From: CAYLKS01 sp964384205 [NCBI: uncultured bacterium]
GTDB taxonomy: Bacteria > JAGOEH01
Length of the DNA stretch: 21,831 nt
Direction: 5' to 3'
NCBI GenBank assembly: GCA_964384205.1
Contig: CAYLKS010000019.1
Location: 1 to 21,831, forward strand
This document shows positions 14,988 through 21,831 of this stretch, piece after piece. The translations under genes and the position numbers were made by a program. Under the pieces are notes generated by a model. It was not told the DNA's origin and searched no databases. It worked only from the letters and a program-made list of their open reading frames with translations. Every line of letters begins with the position of its first letter. Within the stretch, counting starts at the first letter, position 1.

Positions 14988-16308
14988 AATATTGTTCCGG
15001 AGTTAATTTTTTAAAATGCTTTTTTAAATCATCAGAAATATCAAGGCCCTCAATAAATTCAAAATAATTATCTTTAGTGATTTTCGCTCCTCTTGTGGCC
15101 TTCTTTAAAATATCATAAGGATTATCATAATTATGAAGGCGCAAAACAGACTGAATAGCTTCTCCTAATATTTGATAATTATTATCAATATCTTCTTTTA
15201 TTTTTTCCTTATTAATCTCCAATTTGCCCATACCTTTCAGTAAAGATTTATAAGCCAATACAGAATAAGCAAAAATAAGTCCCATATTACGTTCCACTGT
15301 AGAATCACTGAGATCTCTTTGCAATCTACTAATTTGCAACTTATTAGCAATACCCATAGCAAGAGAATTAGCAATTGCTAAATTGCCCTCCGCATTTTCA
15401 AAATCAATGGGATTAACTTTATGAGGCATTGTGGAACTGCCAACTTCATTTTCTTTCTTTCTCTGTTTAAAATAATCAAAAGAAATATAGGTCCATATAT
15501 CTTTTGCAAAATCTGATAAAATATTATTTATCTGGCTAATATAAAAAAATAAATTAGCCCAACTATCGTGAGGTTCAATTTGAGTTGTATATAAATTAGG
15601 AACAAGCCCCAAAGACTTAACGAAATTTTCGGAAACACTCTTCCAATCTAAAGCTGGCAAAGAATAATAATGAGAATTAAAATTCCCCACAGCTCCATTA
15701 AATTTCCCCTTCAAAGGATATGAGTTAATAACTGACATATAATCTTTTAATCTTGCAACAAAATTTATCAATTCTTTCCCTATAGTAGAAGGAACAGCTG
15801 GCTGCCCATGAGTGCGCGACAAAATAACAATATCTTTATATTTGATTCCTAATTTATATATATTAAAATACACTTCTTTTAAAATTGGTAAATAAATTTT
15901 ATTCAATGCATCTTTTATCATTAAATTATATGCAAGATTATTAATATCTTCAGAGGTGCAAAAAATATGAACAAATTCCTTTATATATCCAACCTGCAAC
16001 AAATCCAATTTATCCCTTATGAAATATTCACAAGCTTTTACGTCATGATTTGTTACTTTTTCAATCTCTTTTATCCTTAAACCATCATCTACATTAAAAT
16101 TTTCATAAATAAGTTTCAAGCTCTTTTTTTGATCATTATCAAGTTTAAATTCTGTTTTTATATTATCAGTAAAAAAAATTAACCATTCTATCTCAACTTT
16201 TATTCGATATTTAAATAATGCCCACTCACTAAAATATTCAAACAAATCTTTTGTTTTAGAATAATATCTTCCATCTATAGGCGATATATTGAACAAAAAA
16301 CTATTCAT
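14941..16308 (-). CDS. purB: Adenylosuccinate lyase
   Basis: A 455-residue enzyme of the fumarase/aspartase superfamily that releases fumarate from SAICAR and from adenylosuccinate. The superfamily signature GSSTMPHKVNP (290-300) with the catalytic loop serines 291-292, the active-site histidine in SRTHGQPAVPST (H167), TSEDINNLAYN (118-128) and E305-xxx-N309 are all visible. Sequence and length are those of the E. coli-type PurB (456 residues), including the N-terminal SPIDGRY. The start is certain: AGAGGAG (16315-16321) lies six bases before ATG, and a promoter lies just upstream. It is the first gene of the nine-gene minus-strand unit and the partner of purC. Confidence 0.97.
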   Translation of the reverse strand: MNSFLFNISPIDGRYYSKTKDLFEYFSEWALFKYRIKVEIEWLIFFTDNIKTEFKLDNDQKKSLKLIYENFNVDDGLRIKEIEKVTNHDVKACEYFIRDKLDLLQVGYIKEFVHIFCTSEDINNLAYNLMIKDALNKIYLPILKEVYFNIYKLGIKYKDIVILSRTHGQPAVPSTIGKELINFVARLKDYMSVINSYPLKGKFNGAVGNFNSHYYSLPALDWKSVSENFVKSLGLVPNLYTTQIEPHDSWANLFFYISQINNILSDFAKDIWTYISFDYFKQRKKENEVGSSTMPHKVNPIDFENAEGNLAIANSLAMGIANKLQISRLQRDLSDSTVERNMGLIFAYSVLAYKSLLKGMGKLEINKEKIKEDIDNNYQILGEAIQSVLRLHNYDNPYDILKKATRGAKITKDNYFEFIEGLDISDDLKKHFKKLTPEQYCGIAQELIDSFNPDF

Positions 16309-16314
16309 TATTTG

Positions 16315-16321
16315 CTCCTCT
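16315..16321 (-). promoter_or_regulatory. Strong ribosome binding site of purB
   Basis: AGAGGAG on the minus strand, six bases before the purB ATG. It is one of the best ribosome binding sites in the window and opens the nine-gene operon. Confidence 0.75.
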
Positions 16322-16332
16322 CTTTGAAACTT

Positions 16333-16361
16333 AAAATATAAAAAAAAATCTAAAATGTCAA
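16333..16361 (-). promoter_or_regulatory. Probable promoter of the purB operon
   Basis: On the minus strand, a perfect TTGACA (16361-16356) is followed by TATTTT (16338-16333) at 17 bases or by TATATT (16340-16335) at 15 bases. The start would be near 16326-16328, giving a leader of about 20 bases with AGAGGAG inside it. There is no room for a purine riboswitch, so if purines control this operon they do so through a protein or elsewhere. Confidence 0.6.
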
Positions 16362-16755
16362 ACCTAAATTATTGAAATTTATTACTAAAACCAATAGAAA
16401 AATTATGCTATAAAATATATTTTTGAGGGCATGCTAAAAATCAGTAAAAAAATGAATATTTTTGCAAAAAAATACTCAATACAAAAATGGGGATGACACA
16501 ATTAACTTGGCATTACTGAAACTTCATTTACATTAAAGATAGAGGATCAAATTTTCAAATTTTTTGCATATTTTTTGAACTATATAAGATGAATAAATAA
16601 TTAATTTATAGAAAGTATATAACTTCTGTTTTGGAATCATTTGAATAAGCTGTGGGGTGGATAATTATTTATTTTTACATTATATCTTTATCTTTTCCTT
16701 TCATAGGTTGTTGTTGGCGTGAACTTTTGTTTTTTTGTTTAATAACATCGGCAAT

Positions 16756-17091
16756 TTAATTTTCAATTTCACTATCTGGTTTTATAACCACAGCAGTGCC
16801 ATATGCTAAAATTTCAGCTGCTCCTTGCATAACCTGGCTGGTCATAAATCGTAGGCCTATTATAGCATTGGCGTTTTTAGATTGGGCATCTTTTATCATT
16901 CGCTCAATAGCTTGTTCTCTTGATGCAGTTAGAAGAGATGTATACTCTTCTATTTCACCACCGAAAAGATTTTTAAACATAGCAATTATGTCCCGGCCAA
17001 CATTTTTTGCTCTGACAGAATTGCCTTTCACTAATCCCTTGTTTTCTACTATAGTATAACCTTTGATAGATTCTGTTGTGGTTAGTATCAT
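16756..17091 (-). CDS. YbjQ/UPF0145 (DUF74) family protein
   Basis: A 111-residue protein of the YbjQ family. Family features include the opening MILTTTESIKGY, then VKGNSVRAKNVGRDI, the helix with RE-x-AIERM, ANAIIGLRF and AEILAYGTAV. The family forms a small oligomeric alpha/beta barrel sometimes called putative heavy-metal-binding; its role is not firmly known. Length is typical. The start has a perfect GGAGG six to eight bases upstream and overlaps the previous gene by ATGA. It is the last gene of the ECF sigma unit. Confidence 0.9.
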   Translation of the reverse strand: MILTTTESIKGYTIVENKGLVKGNSVRAKNVGRDIIAMFKNLFGGEIEEYTSLLTASREQAIERMIKDAQSKNANAIIGLRFMTSQVMQGAAEILAYGTAVVIKPDSEIEN

Positions 17092-17462
17092 AAATTTTCC
17101 TCCTTTTTGTATTTGTCTTTTTTGTTTATATAATGCTTTTCTCTTATTATAGATATTATTAAAATGATAAATCCTAATATCAGGGAAATCAAGCCGATTT
17201 TTATAACAATAGGCATTTCTACTTCTTGAAAAATTGTAGTCAAAAGACTATAGATGAAAAAGGTTAAAAGCATTATAATACCCAATGAGATTAAAACCCA
17301 GCTTGTTATTCTTTCAATTTTATTGTAGGTTTTAATCCAATAGTAGTTCCATTCTTCCTTTTCAGGGAGTTGTGGTTTTTGTTTCATAATAGCCTCCTCT
17401 ATTAATGAGTCTATATTTGATAATTGTTGTTTATTTGAGTTATGATTACTTAAGTTGTTCAT
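17088..17462 (-). CDS. Small two-helix membrane protein, candidate sigma-factor partner
   Basis: A 124-residue protein. About 52 polar N-terminal residues (KQQLSNIDSLIEEAIMKQKP, then EEWNYYWIKTYNKIE) are followed by two membrane helices, at about 54-75 and 85-107, and a very basic tail (EKHYINKKDKYKKEENL). It starts inside the sigma factor gene (17-base overlap, AAAGGA upstream) and overlaps the YbjQ gene by ATGA. The layout (cytoplasmic N-terminal region, then membrane helices) and its place after an ECF gene fit an anti-sigma factor, but there is no zinc motif or other known anti-sigma signature. The role is inferred from context only. Confidence 0.6.
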   Translation of the reverse strand: MNNLSNHNSNKQQLSNIDSLIEEAIMKQKPQLPEKEEWNYYWIKTYNKIERITSWVLISLGIIMLLTFFIYSLLTTIFQEVEMPIVIKIGLISLILGFIILIISIIREKHYINKKDKYKKEENL

Positions 17463-17973
17463 TGTCTGTTTCCTTTTGGTCTTTTTTATAAATAGAATAT
17501 AGTTTCTTTTTAATATTATATAATTTTGAACGAACCTGTCCCGTAGTTATGTCTAAAAGATTTGCAATTTCTTTATAGCTGTATCCTTGATAATATTTTA
17601 ATATTATAAGCTGTTTTTCTGAATCATTAAGAAATTTAAAAATATCTATGTATTCAAAGGAGTTACTATTTTGTGAAGATTGATTATCATCATATTCTAC
17701 CATTAGGTATTTATATTTTCTATAGAAATCGATGCGTTGATTTTTCAAAATCTGAAAAAAATAAGGGAATAATTTTTTCTGAGTATTAAAAAATGGTAGA
17801 GATTTATACAGTTTAAAGAAAGCATCTTGAAGTAAATCCATAGTTTCTTCTTTGTTTTTTGTGTAAGAATAAATAAAATAATATGCAAAATCTTTGAATT
17901 CATCAAAAATGATTTTAAAGTAGTATCTTTGTCCATTTAAGCATTTGTCAATAATTTCTTTTTCATTAATCAT
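17446..17973 (-). CDS. ECF-type RNA polymerase sigma factor (second)
   Basis: A 175-residue ECF sigma factor. Region 2 includes DLLQDAFFKLYKSLPFF and the melting/-10 segment FFQILKNQRIDFYRKYKY. Region 4 at about 118-165 carries the helix-turn-helix YKEIANLLDITTGQVRSKLY. Its sequence is quite unlike the ECF factor at 10434-11000, so the two probably read different promoters. It starts with ATG after AAAAGGA (17981-17987) and opens a three-gene unit with the membrane protein and the YbjQ protein. Its upstream gap has a TATAAT box and a small palindrome, described separately. Confidence 0.92.
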   Translation of the reverse strand: MINEKEIIDKCLNGQRYYFKIIFDEFKDFAYYFIYSYTKNKEETMDLLQDAFFKLYKSLPFFNTQKKLFPYFFQILKNQRIDFYRKYKYLMVEYDDNQSSQNSNSFEYIDIFKFLNDSEKQLIILKYYQGYSYKEIANLLDITTGQVRSKLYNIKKKLYSIYKKDQKETDNEQLK

Positions 17974-17980
17974 TAAATAA

Positions 17981-18020
17981 TCCTTTTATCTATTATATAC
18001 GATGATAAGGATAATTTATC
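17981..18020 (-). promoter_or_regulatory. Promoter and palindrome upstream of the second ECF gene
   Basis: On the minus strand TATAAT (17997-17992) is a perfect -10 box, but there is no good -35 at 16-18 bases (GATAAA at 18020-18015). An 11-base palindrome, GATAATTTATC (18010-18020), occupies the expected -35 position. The transcript start near 17985 would fall within the AAAAGGA ribosome binding site (17987-17981), giving a leader of about 12 bases. An activator or the sigma factor itself may substitute for the missing -35. Confidence 0.35.
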
Positions 18021-18042
18021 ACAAAAAATGTTGTATATAGAC

Positions 18043-20457
18043 CTAATTGGATAATATTTTTTGTACAACTGAGATAAGTTCTTCTATGGTAAAAGGTTTT
18101 ATTATAATATCTTTGAAGCCATGTTCTTTGTATTTTGCCATTACCGGGTCGTTAGAGTAGCCACTTGTAATAATAGCTTTAATTTGAGGGTCAAATTTTT
18201 TCAATTTTTTCATTAATTCTTTTCCATTCATCCCTCCAGGCATTGTTAGATCCATTATAACAAGATCAAATTTTGATTTTTTCTTATATTCTTTTTTATA
18301 GATTGATAATGCTTCTTCTCCATTGGAACATGCAAATACATTGAAACCATAAAAACTTAAAGCAGTTTTAATAAATTCTCTGATAGCTTCTTCATCATCT
18401 ACTACTAATATTTTACCTACTGATTGATTATTTTTTGAAGATTTGTTCGTTAATTTGTCTTTTTCAATAGGTTTATTAGTCACTGCTGGTAAGTAAATAG
18501 AAAATATAGTACCTTTATTAACGAAAGATTTAACATTTATAAAACCGTTGTGCTTTTTTATTATGGAATAAACAGTTGTAAGTCCTAATCCATTTCCTTC
18601 TTCTTTTGTAGTAAAATAAGGATCAAAAATTTTATTTAAAATTTCTTCTGGTATTCCTACACCTGTATCTTTTATGGTTATTTCTACATAAGGAGAGTGA
18701 GTATCAGTAATATGTTTAATCTTTTCGCCTGATACATTATGAGCGGAGATAAATATCTCTCCACCATTTGGCATAGCTTGTATAGAATTAATTAAAAGAT
18801 TATTGAATACCTGATAGATTTGTCCTTTATCAATATCCACCGGGTATAAATTTTCGTCAAAGGAGAAGGAAAATTTTATATTGCTACCGCTTAATAAAAA
18901 TTTTGCAGAATCTAAAATGATATTTTTTAAAGAAGCAGTTTTTTTGATAGGCGTTCCACCTTTAGAAAAAGTCAATAATTGTTGGGTAAGATATTTTGCT
19001 TTTAGAGTAGCATTTTTAGCAATTTTTATTTTTTCTAAAGCCTTCGGGTTTTGACTAAATAACTGGACAAGTTCTAAATTTCCAAGAATAATTGTTAGTA
19101 AATTATTAAAATCATGAGCAATTCCACCAGCCAAAATGCCAATAGATTCCAGTTTTTCCATTTTTTGGCGTTCTCGTTCTGCAATTTTAAATTCTGTTAT
19201 ATCTTTTAAAATAATGACAATACCTGTAATTGTATCATTTTTTGAAATAATAGGAGAGAAAGTTCCACCTATATATTTTTTATTATTATTTTCATCTAAA
19301 AGGTAAGTATCTATGGGGAGTTTAAATATTGTCTTTTGTTCTTTTATTTTTTTAAATATATCTTGAATATTAATGTTTTCATTATTTTTTTTTAATGGAA
19401 ATAAATCGAAGAAATTTTTATTTATAATATCATCTGGTTTTGCCTTTATTATATTGCTGATAGTTTTGTTAGCGAGTAAAATATTTCCTTTAGTATCTGT
19501 AGTGATAACGCAATCTCCTATATTTTCCAGAGTAACAGATAATTTTTCTTTTTCTCTGGAAAGATTTTCTTCAGAATTTTTCAATTTTGTAATATCTTCC
19601 ACTACAATTTCAAAATAATCTACTTCATCGTTTACAGAAACCGATTTTATATTTTCAATAGTATAGATGATTTTCCCGTTTATATTTTTATATTTTTTTT
19701 CCAAAGATTTAAAATTTTGAAAAAAATTTGAGCTTAATTTTAAATAATTGAGATCCTCTTCATATAAAAATTCATTGACATTTTTTCCTATAATTTTTTT
19801 CGCATTTTCGTACCCCATTAATTTTGCAAAAAAAGGATTTGATTCTATAATCACACCATTTTTATCAATTCTATATAATCCTATAGGTATATCTTCAAAA
19901 ATTCTTTTATATTTTTGTTCATTTTTTATAAGCTCTATTTCTATTTGTTTTCTATCAGTTATATTCTTTATAATTATGATTACCTGACGATTTAAAAATG
20001 GAATAAAAAGGGCTTCCCAAAAATTTTTTTCTTTATTTGTACTAAATTCTAAAGTAAATATTTTTTTGTTTTTAATAGTATTCGTTAATATTTTTTGAAT
20101 GTTTTTTTTAATTTGTTGTGGAAAGATATATGAAATATTTTTATTATATAAAGAAGAGAGCTTTTTGTAGAAATTGATATTTTTATTATAGTAATATTCT
20201 AAAATATTTCCCTGGTAATCAGTTTTCAATAAAATTTCAGGTATAGTTTCAAAAATAGATTTAAGTTCAAAATTTTTTTCTAAAAGTTCTTGCGAACTTA
20301 ATTCTAATGCTCTTTCAATCAATTCTTTATCATCTTCAAAATCAATATATGTTAGATTGATATCATTTATAAAATATTTTATATTAGGCGGCAGTTCATT
20401 AATATTAATAGAATGTTTTTCCAGTTGCCTTTTAAGTAATTTATGTATTTGTTTCAT
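18043..20457 (-). CDS. Hybrid sensor histidine kinase (PAS-PAS-PAS-HisKA-HATPase-REC)
   Basis: An 804-residue protein without membrane helices. An N-terminal helical segment (1-65) leads into three PAS-type domains at about 66-175, 178-296 and 300-430. The HisKA helix has the phospho-acceptor H448 in GGIAHDFNNLLT. The ATPase has its N box (N557 in FNNLLINSI), G1 box D597-T-G-V-G and GNGLGLTTVYSI. A C-terminal receiver domain (about 680-800) has VVDDEE, the acceptor D736 in VIMDLTMPGGMNG, a TSGYS threonine/serine and the lysine in IIKPF. The HDFNN type with fused REC is common in environmental bacteria. Phosphate may pass from H448 to D736 and on to an unseen partner. It overlaps the FIST gene by 17 bases and probably gets its signal from that protein. 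Confidence 0.94.
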   Translation of the reverse strand: MKQIHKLLKRQLEKHSININELPPNIKYFINDINLTYIDFEDDKELIERALELSSQELLEKNFELKSIFETIPEILLKTDYQGNILEYYYNKNINFYKKLSSLYNKNISYIFPQQIKKNIQKILTNTIKNKKIFTLEFSTNKEKNFWEALFIPFLNRQVIIIIKNITDRKQIEIELIKNEQKYKRIFEDIPIGLYRIDKNGVIIESNPFFAKLMGYENAKKIIGKNVNEFLYEEDLNYLKLSSNFFQNFKSLEKKYKNINGKIIYTIENIKSVSVNDEVDYFEIVVEDITKLKNSEENLSREKEKLSVTLENIGDCVITTDTKGNILLANKTISNIIKAKPDDIINKNFFDLFPLKKNNENINIQDIFKKIKEQKTIFKLPIDTYLLDENNNKKYIGGTFSPIISKNDTITGIVIILKDITEFKIAERERQKMEKLESIGILAGGIAHDFNNLLTIILGNLELVQLFSQNPKALEKIKIAKNATLKAKYLTQQLLTFSKGGTPIKKTASLKNIILDSAKFLLSGSNIKFSFSFDENLYPVDIDKGQIYQVFNNLLINSIQAMPNGGEIFISAHNVSGEKIKHITDTHSPYVEITIKDTGVGIPEEILNKIFDPYFTTKEEGNGLGLTTVYSIIKKHNGFINVKSFVNKGTIFSIYLPAVTNKPIEKDKLTNKSSKNNQSVGKILVVDDEEAIREFIKTALSFYGFNVFACSNGEEALSIYKKEYKKKSKFDLVIMDLTMPGGMNGKELMKKLKKFDPQIKAIITSGYSNDPVMAKYKEHGFKDIIIKPFTIEELISVVQKILSN

Positions 20458-21574
20458 ATAAAACAGTTATAGTCATTGTTTGATTATGTAATTTGCTTTT
20501 TTCACCAAACTTAAAAGGAGAAAATTCTCCATAAGAATAAAATCCTGTTATATATGTATTTTTACCAAGAATATTACTGACTTCTTCTATTTCTTCTGAT
20601 GAACGTTGTTTGAGAAGCAGTTTGCGGCCAACACAGCTTATTAAAATAGCAAGGGCATTGTTTTTAATATCAAGAGAAGAGATACTATTTTGTGCAGCAA
20701 TTCCCGCACCTTCAATAAGTTTGTATAAATTTGATTTCATAAAACGACATAACTTTCCTTCTGGCATATCTCCAGCAAAAGTCATCGAACCATCAGATTC
20801 GTTTATGCTTAATACAGTACGTACTATGTTCCCTTTAGAGCTTTTTAAAGCTAATGGGAAAAAAAGAGCAGATGCCGGTAAATTTTTATGATATTTCCCC
20901 AGGTAAGCCTTATATAATTCCAGAGCAGGTTTGTTGTCAATGGTATACACTATGTTACCTTTTGATTTTGTGATGAGCCTGTAGGGACCAAATGGTTCCC
21001 AACCACCATATGAACCATATCCAATTTTAATATTATCGCCGTAAAAACCAATCCCTGCGATAATATTACTTTCAGGAGGCGCATCTGCTATTATAGTTGT
21101 TTTTTGAAATTTATCATAATCTCCTGCTAAGCCGCCTGTTATAGCAACATCATCTGACAAACATGATTTGATGCCCCGTAATAATTTTGAACCGTTTATA
21201 TTTACGCCTTCGGACAAGATTAATAAATGTTTTAAATTGTTTTGTTCGAGTTTTGATGCTAATTTTTTTCCTGCAGCATAGCTATTTTCTGAAGAATTTA
21301 CTTTTTCTTTGATTATTTTTATTTTTGTATTACTGAATTTGATTCCAGTAAAAACAACAGTATTTTCAAGGGCATTATTGTTTATTATTTCTCCAGCAGT
21401 AGAACAACCAAAAAAATGATTACTCTTAAAAGTATTTGTTACTTCATCATAGAAATTTTCTTTTTCTAAAATAGTTCTGTCTCCAAATATTAAAATAAGA
21501 TCAAATTTTTCTTTACTTTGCTCTATATCTAATTGATCGCCGGGAAAAAATTTTATAAAATTTTTGATAATCAT
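20441..21574 (-). CDS. FIST-domain sensor protein
   Basis: A 377-residue protein with FIST_N (about 25-215) and FIST_C (about 220-360). Seen: the GCSTAGEI motif (56-62), AITGGLAGDYDKF (144-156), the GSMTFAGDMPEG loop and the C-terminal SCVGRKLLLKQRSSEEIEEV with GFYSYGEFSPF. FIST is an intracellular ligand-binding sensory module, suggested to bind small molecules such as amino acids, often encoded beside or fused to histidine kinases and c-di-GMP enzymes. There is no signal peptide or membrane helix. The start has AAGGAA nine bases upstream. As the first gene before the hybrid kinase with a 17-base overlap, it is the likely input subunit of that kinase. Confidence 0.93.
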   Translation of the reverse strand: MIIKNFIKFFPGDQLDIEQSKEKFDLILIFGDRTILEKENFYDEVTNTFKSNHFFGCSTAGEIINNNALENTVVFTGIKFSNTKIKIIKEKVNSSENSYAAGKKLASKLEQNNLKHLLILSEGVNINGSKLLRGIKSCLSDDVAITGGLAGDYDKFQKTTIIADAPPESNIIAGIGFYGDNIKIGYGSYGGWEPFGPYRLITKSKGNIVYTIDNKPALELYKAYLGKYHKNLPASALFFPLALKSSKGNIVRTVLSINESDGSMTFAGDMPEGKLCRFMKSNLYKLIEGAGIAAQNSISSLDIKNNALAILISCVGRKLLLKQRSSEEIEEVSNILGKNTYITGFYSYGEFSPFKFGEKSKLHNQTMTITVLYETNT

Positions 21575-21831
21575 ATTTAATCTTCCTTACCATATAAATA
21601 AATTAATAATAAGTTGTTTGTTTGTCAATATTATAAAAAAATGTGACTGGAAAAAAATGAGACATCCGTTAATATTTTTATTCAATAAAAACAGATTAAA
21701 CTTTTTATTTGAAAATTTTGGGTAAAAATGGTGATAAGAAATTTTTAGTGTAATTAAAAAATAAAAAATAAGTTAATAATTCTTTATGTATTAAAATTTT
21801 TGCGGAGAATGAAAATTGCAAAAAATTATGG
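21575..21831. other. Right flank, upstream DNA and possible start of a plus-strand gene
   Basis: 257 AT-rich bases. The FIST promoter is at 21600-21628. A plus-strand 22-codon frame from 21657 to 21725 has no clear ribosome binding site. At the edge, GGAGA (21804-21808) is followed by ATG (21809) or TTG (21816), which may be the first codons of a gene cut off by the window (MKIAKNY or MQKIM). This is too short to judge. Confidence 0.25.
21600..21628 (-). promoter_or_regulatory. Probable promoter of the FIST-kinase unit
   Basis: On the minus strand, a perfect TTGACA (21628-21623) is followed at 17 bases by TAATTT (21605-21600), a weak -10 (3 of 6). TATAAT also occurs just upstream at 21635-21630 but lacks a -35. 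The leader to the FIST ATG would be about 20 bases, with AAGGAA inside it. Confidence 0.4.

Larger units (their letters stand above)
16309..16755. other. Non-coding gap between two minus-strand units
   Basis: 447 bases with no supportable gene. The purB promoter and ribosome binding site occupy 16309-16361. The middle (about 16400-16700) is AT-rich with scattered short repeats (AAATTTTCAAATTTT near 16548-16562). No terminator hairpin follows the ybjQ-like gene at 16755. The slightly less AT-rich stretch near 16650-16735 shows no coding frame longer than a few codons that I can defend. Confidence 0.5.

Noticed and set aside
16309-16755. Possible regulatory RNA or riboswitch between the purB and YbjQ units
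   Set aside because: The purB promoter lies within about 55 bases of its start, leaving a leader of about 20 bases; no stable GC-bearing stems were found in the rest of the gap.
20610-20891. Plus-strand 93-codon open frame opposite the FIST gene
   Set aside because: Antisense shadow of conserved FIST_C codons.
21657-21725. 22-codon plus-strand frame beginning MRHPLIFLF
   Set aside because: No ribosome binding site or promoter of quality; such frames are common by chance in DNA this AT-rich.

Overview
The window is very AT-rich DNA from a bacterium that uses the standard code (TGA stops are used, e.g. 6361-6363). Genes are tightly packed, often overlapping as ATGA or TAATG, and many start after purine-rich ribosome binding sites of the AGGA/GGAG type. 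A DUF4175-type membrane coiled-coil protein, a long-form PurC and many envelope, sigma-factor and c-di-GMP signalling genes hint at an FCB-group (Cloacimonadota/Marinimicrobia/Bacteroidota-like) or other uncultured lineage. That placement is an inference; no rRNA or other marker gene is present. I see no tRNA, rRNA, CRISPR array, insertion sequence or phage gene.

Layout. (1) 1-441 holds no convincing long gene, but it has a good extended -10 promoter followed by a ribosome binding site and a 23-codon ORF. (2) 442-2900 (+) is a three-gene unit: a UPF0316 membrane protein, a 70-residue orphan resembling the C-terminal domain of flagellar rod/hook proteins, and a UbiB/AarF-family kinase-like protein. 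(3) 3001-8168 (+) is a two-gene unit: a DUF4175-like protein of about 1120 residues with a very long coiled coil, and an exported TPR protein. (4) 16308-8163 (-) is one tightly packed nine-gene unit read from a good promoter at 16333-16361. In transcription order it holds purB, a secreted protein, purC, a small secreted protein, a YkgJ cysteine-cluster protein, a GlmU-like nucleotidyltransferase, an ECF sigma factor, a membrane protein with a bactofilin-like segment, and a GAF/HD-GYP phosphodiesterase. (5) 16309-16755 is non-coding. (6) 17973-16756 (-) is a second ECF sigma unit with a two-helix membrane protein and a YbjQ/UPF0145 protein. (7) 21574-18043 (-) is a FIST-domain sensor overlapping a PAS-rich hybrid histidine kinase. 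(8) 21575-21831 is upstream DNA, with at most the first codons of another gene at the edge.

How it works together (inference). The nine-gene unit joins purine synthesis and nucleotide-sugar synthesis to an ECF sigma/membrane-protein pair and a c-di-GMP-type hydrolase. The ECF/2TM/YbjQ unit and the FIST/hybrid-kinase pair next to it make this a signalling-rich region. Neither ECF factor has a recognisable zinc-type anti-sigma partner; in each case a membrane protein of unknown family holds the partner position. I find no clear-cut undescribed defence or mobile system. The best leads are these two sigma/membrane-protein pairs, the GlmU-like enzyme without the usual acetyltransferase base, and the orphan flagellar-domain mini-protein.
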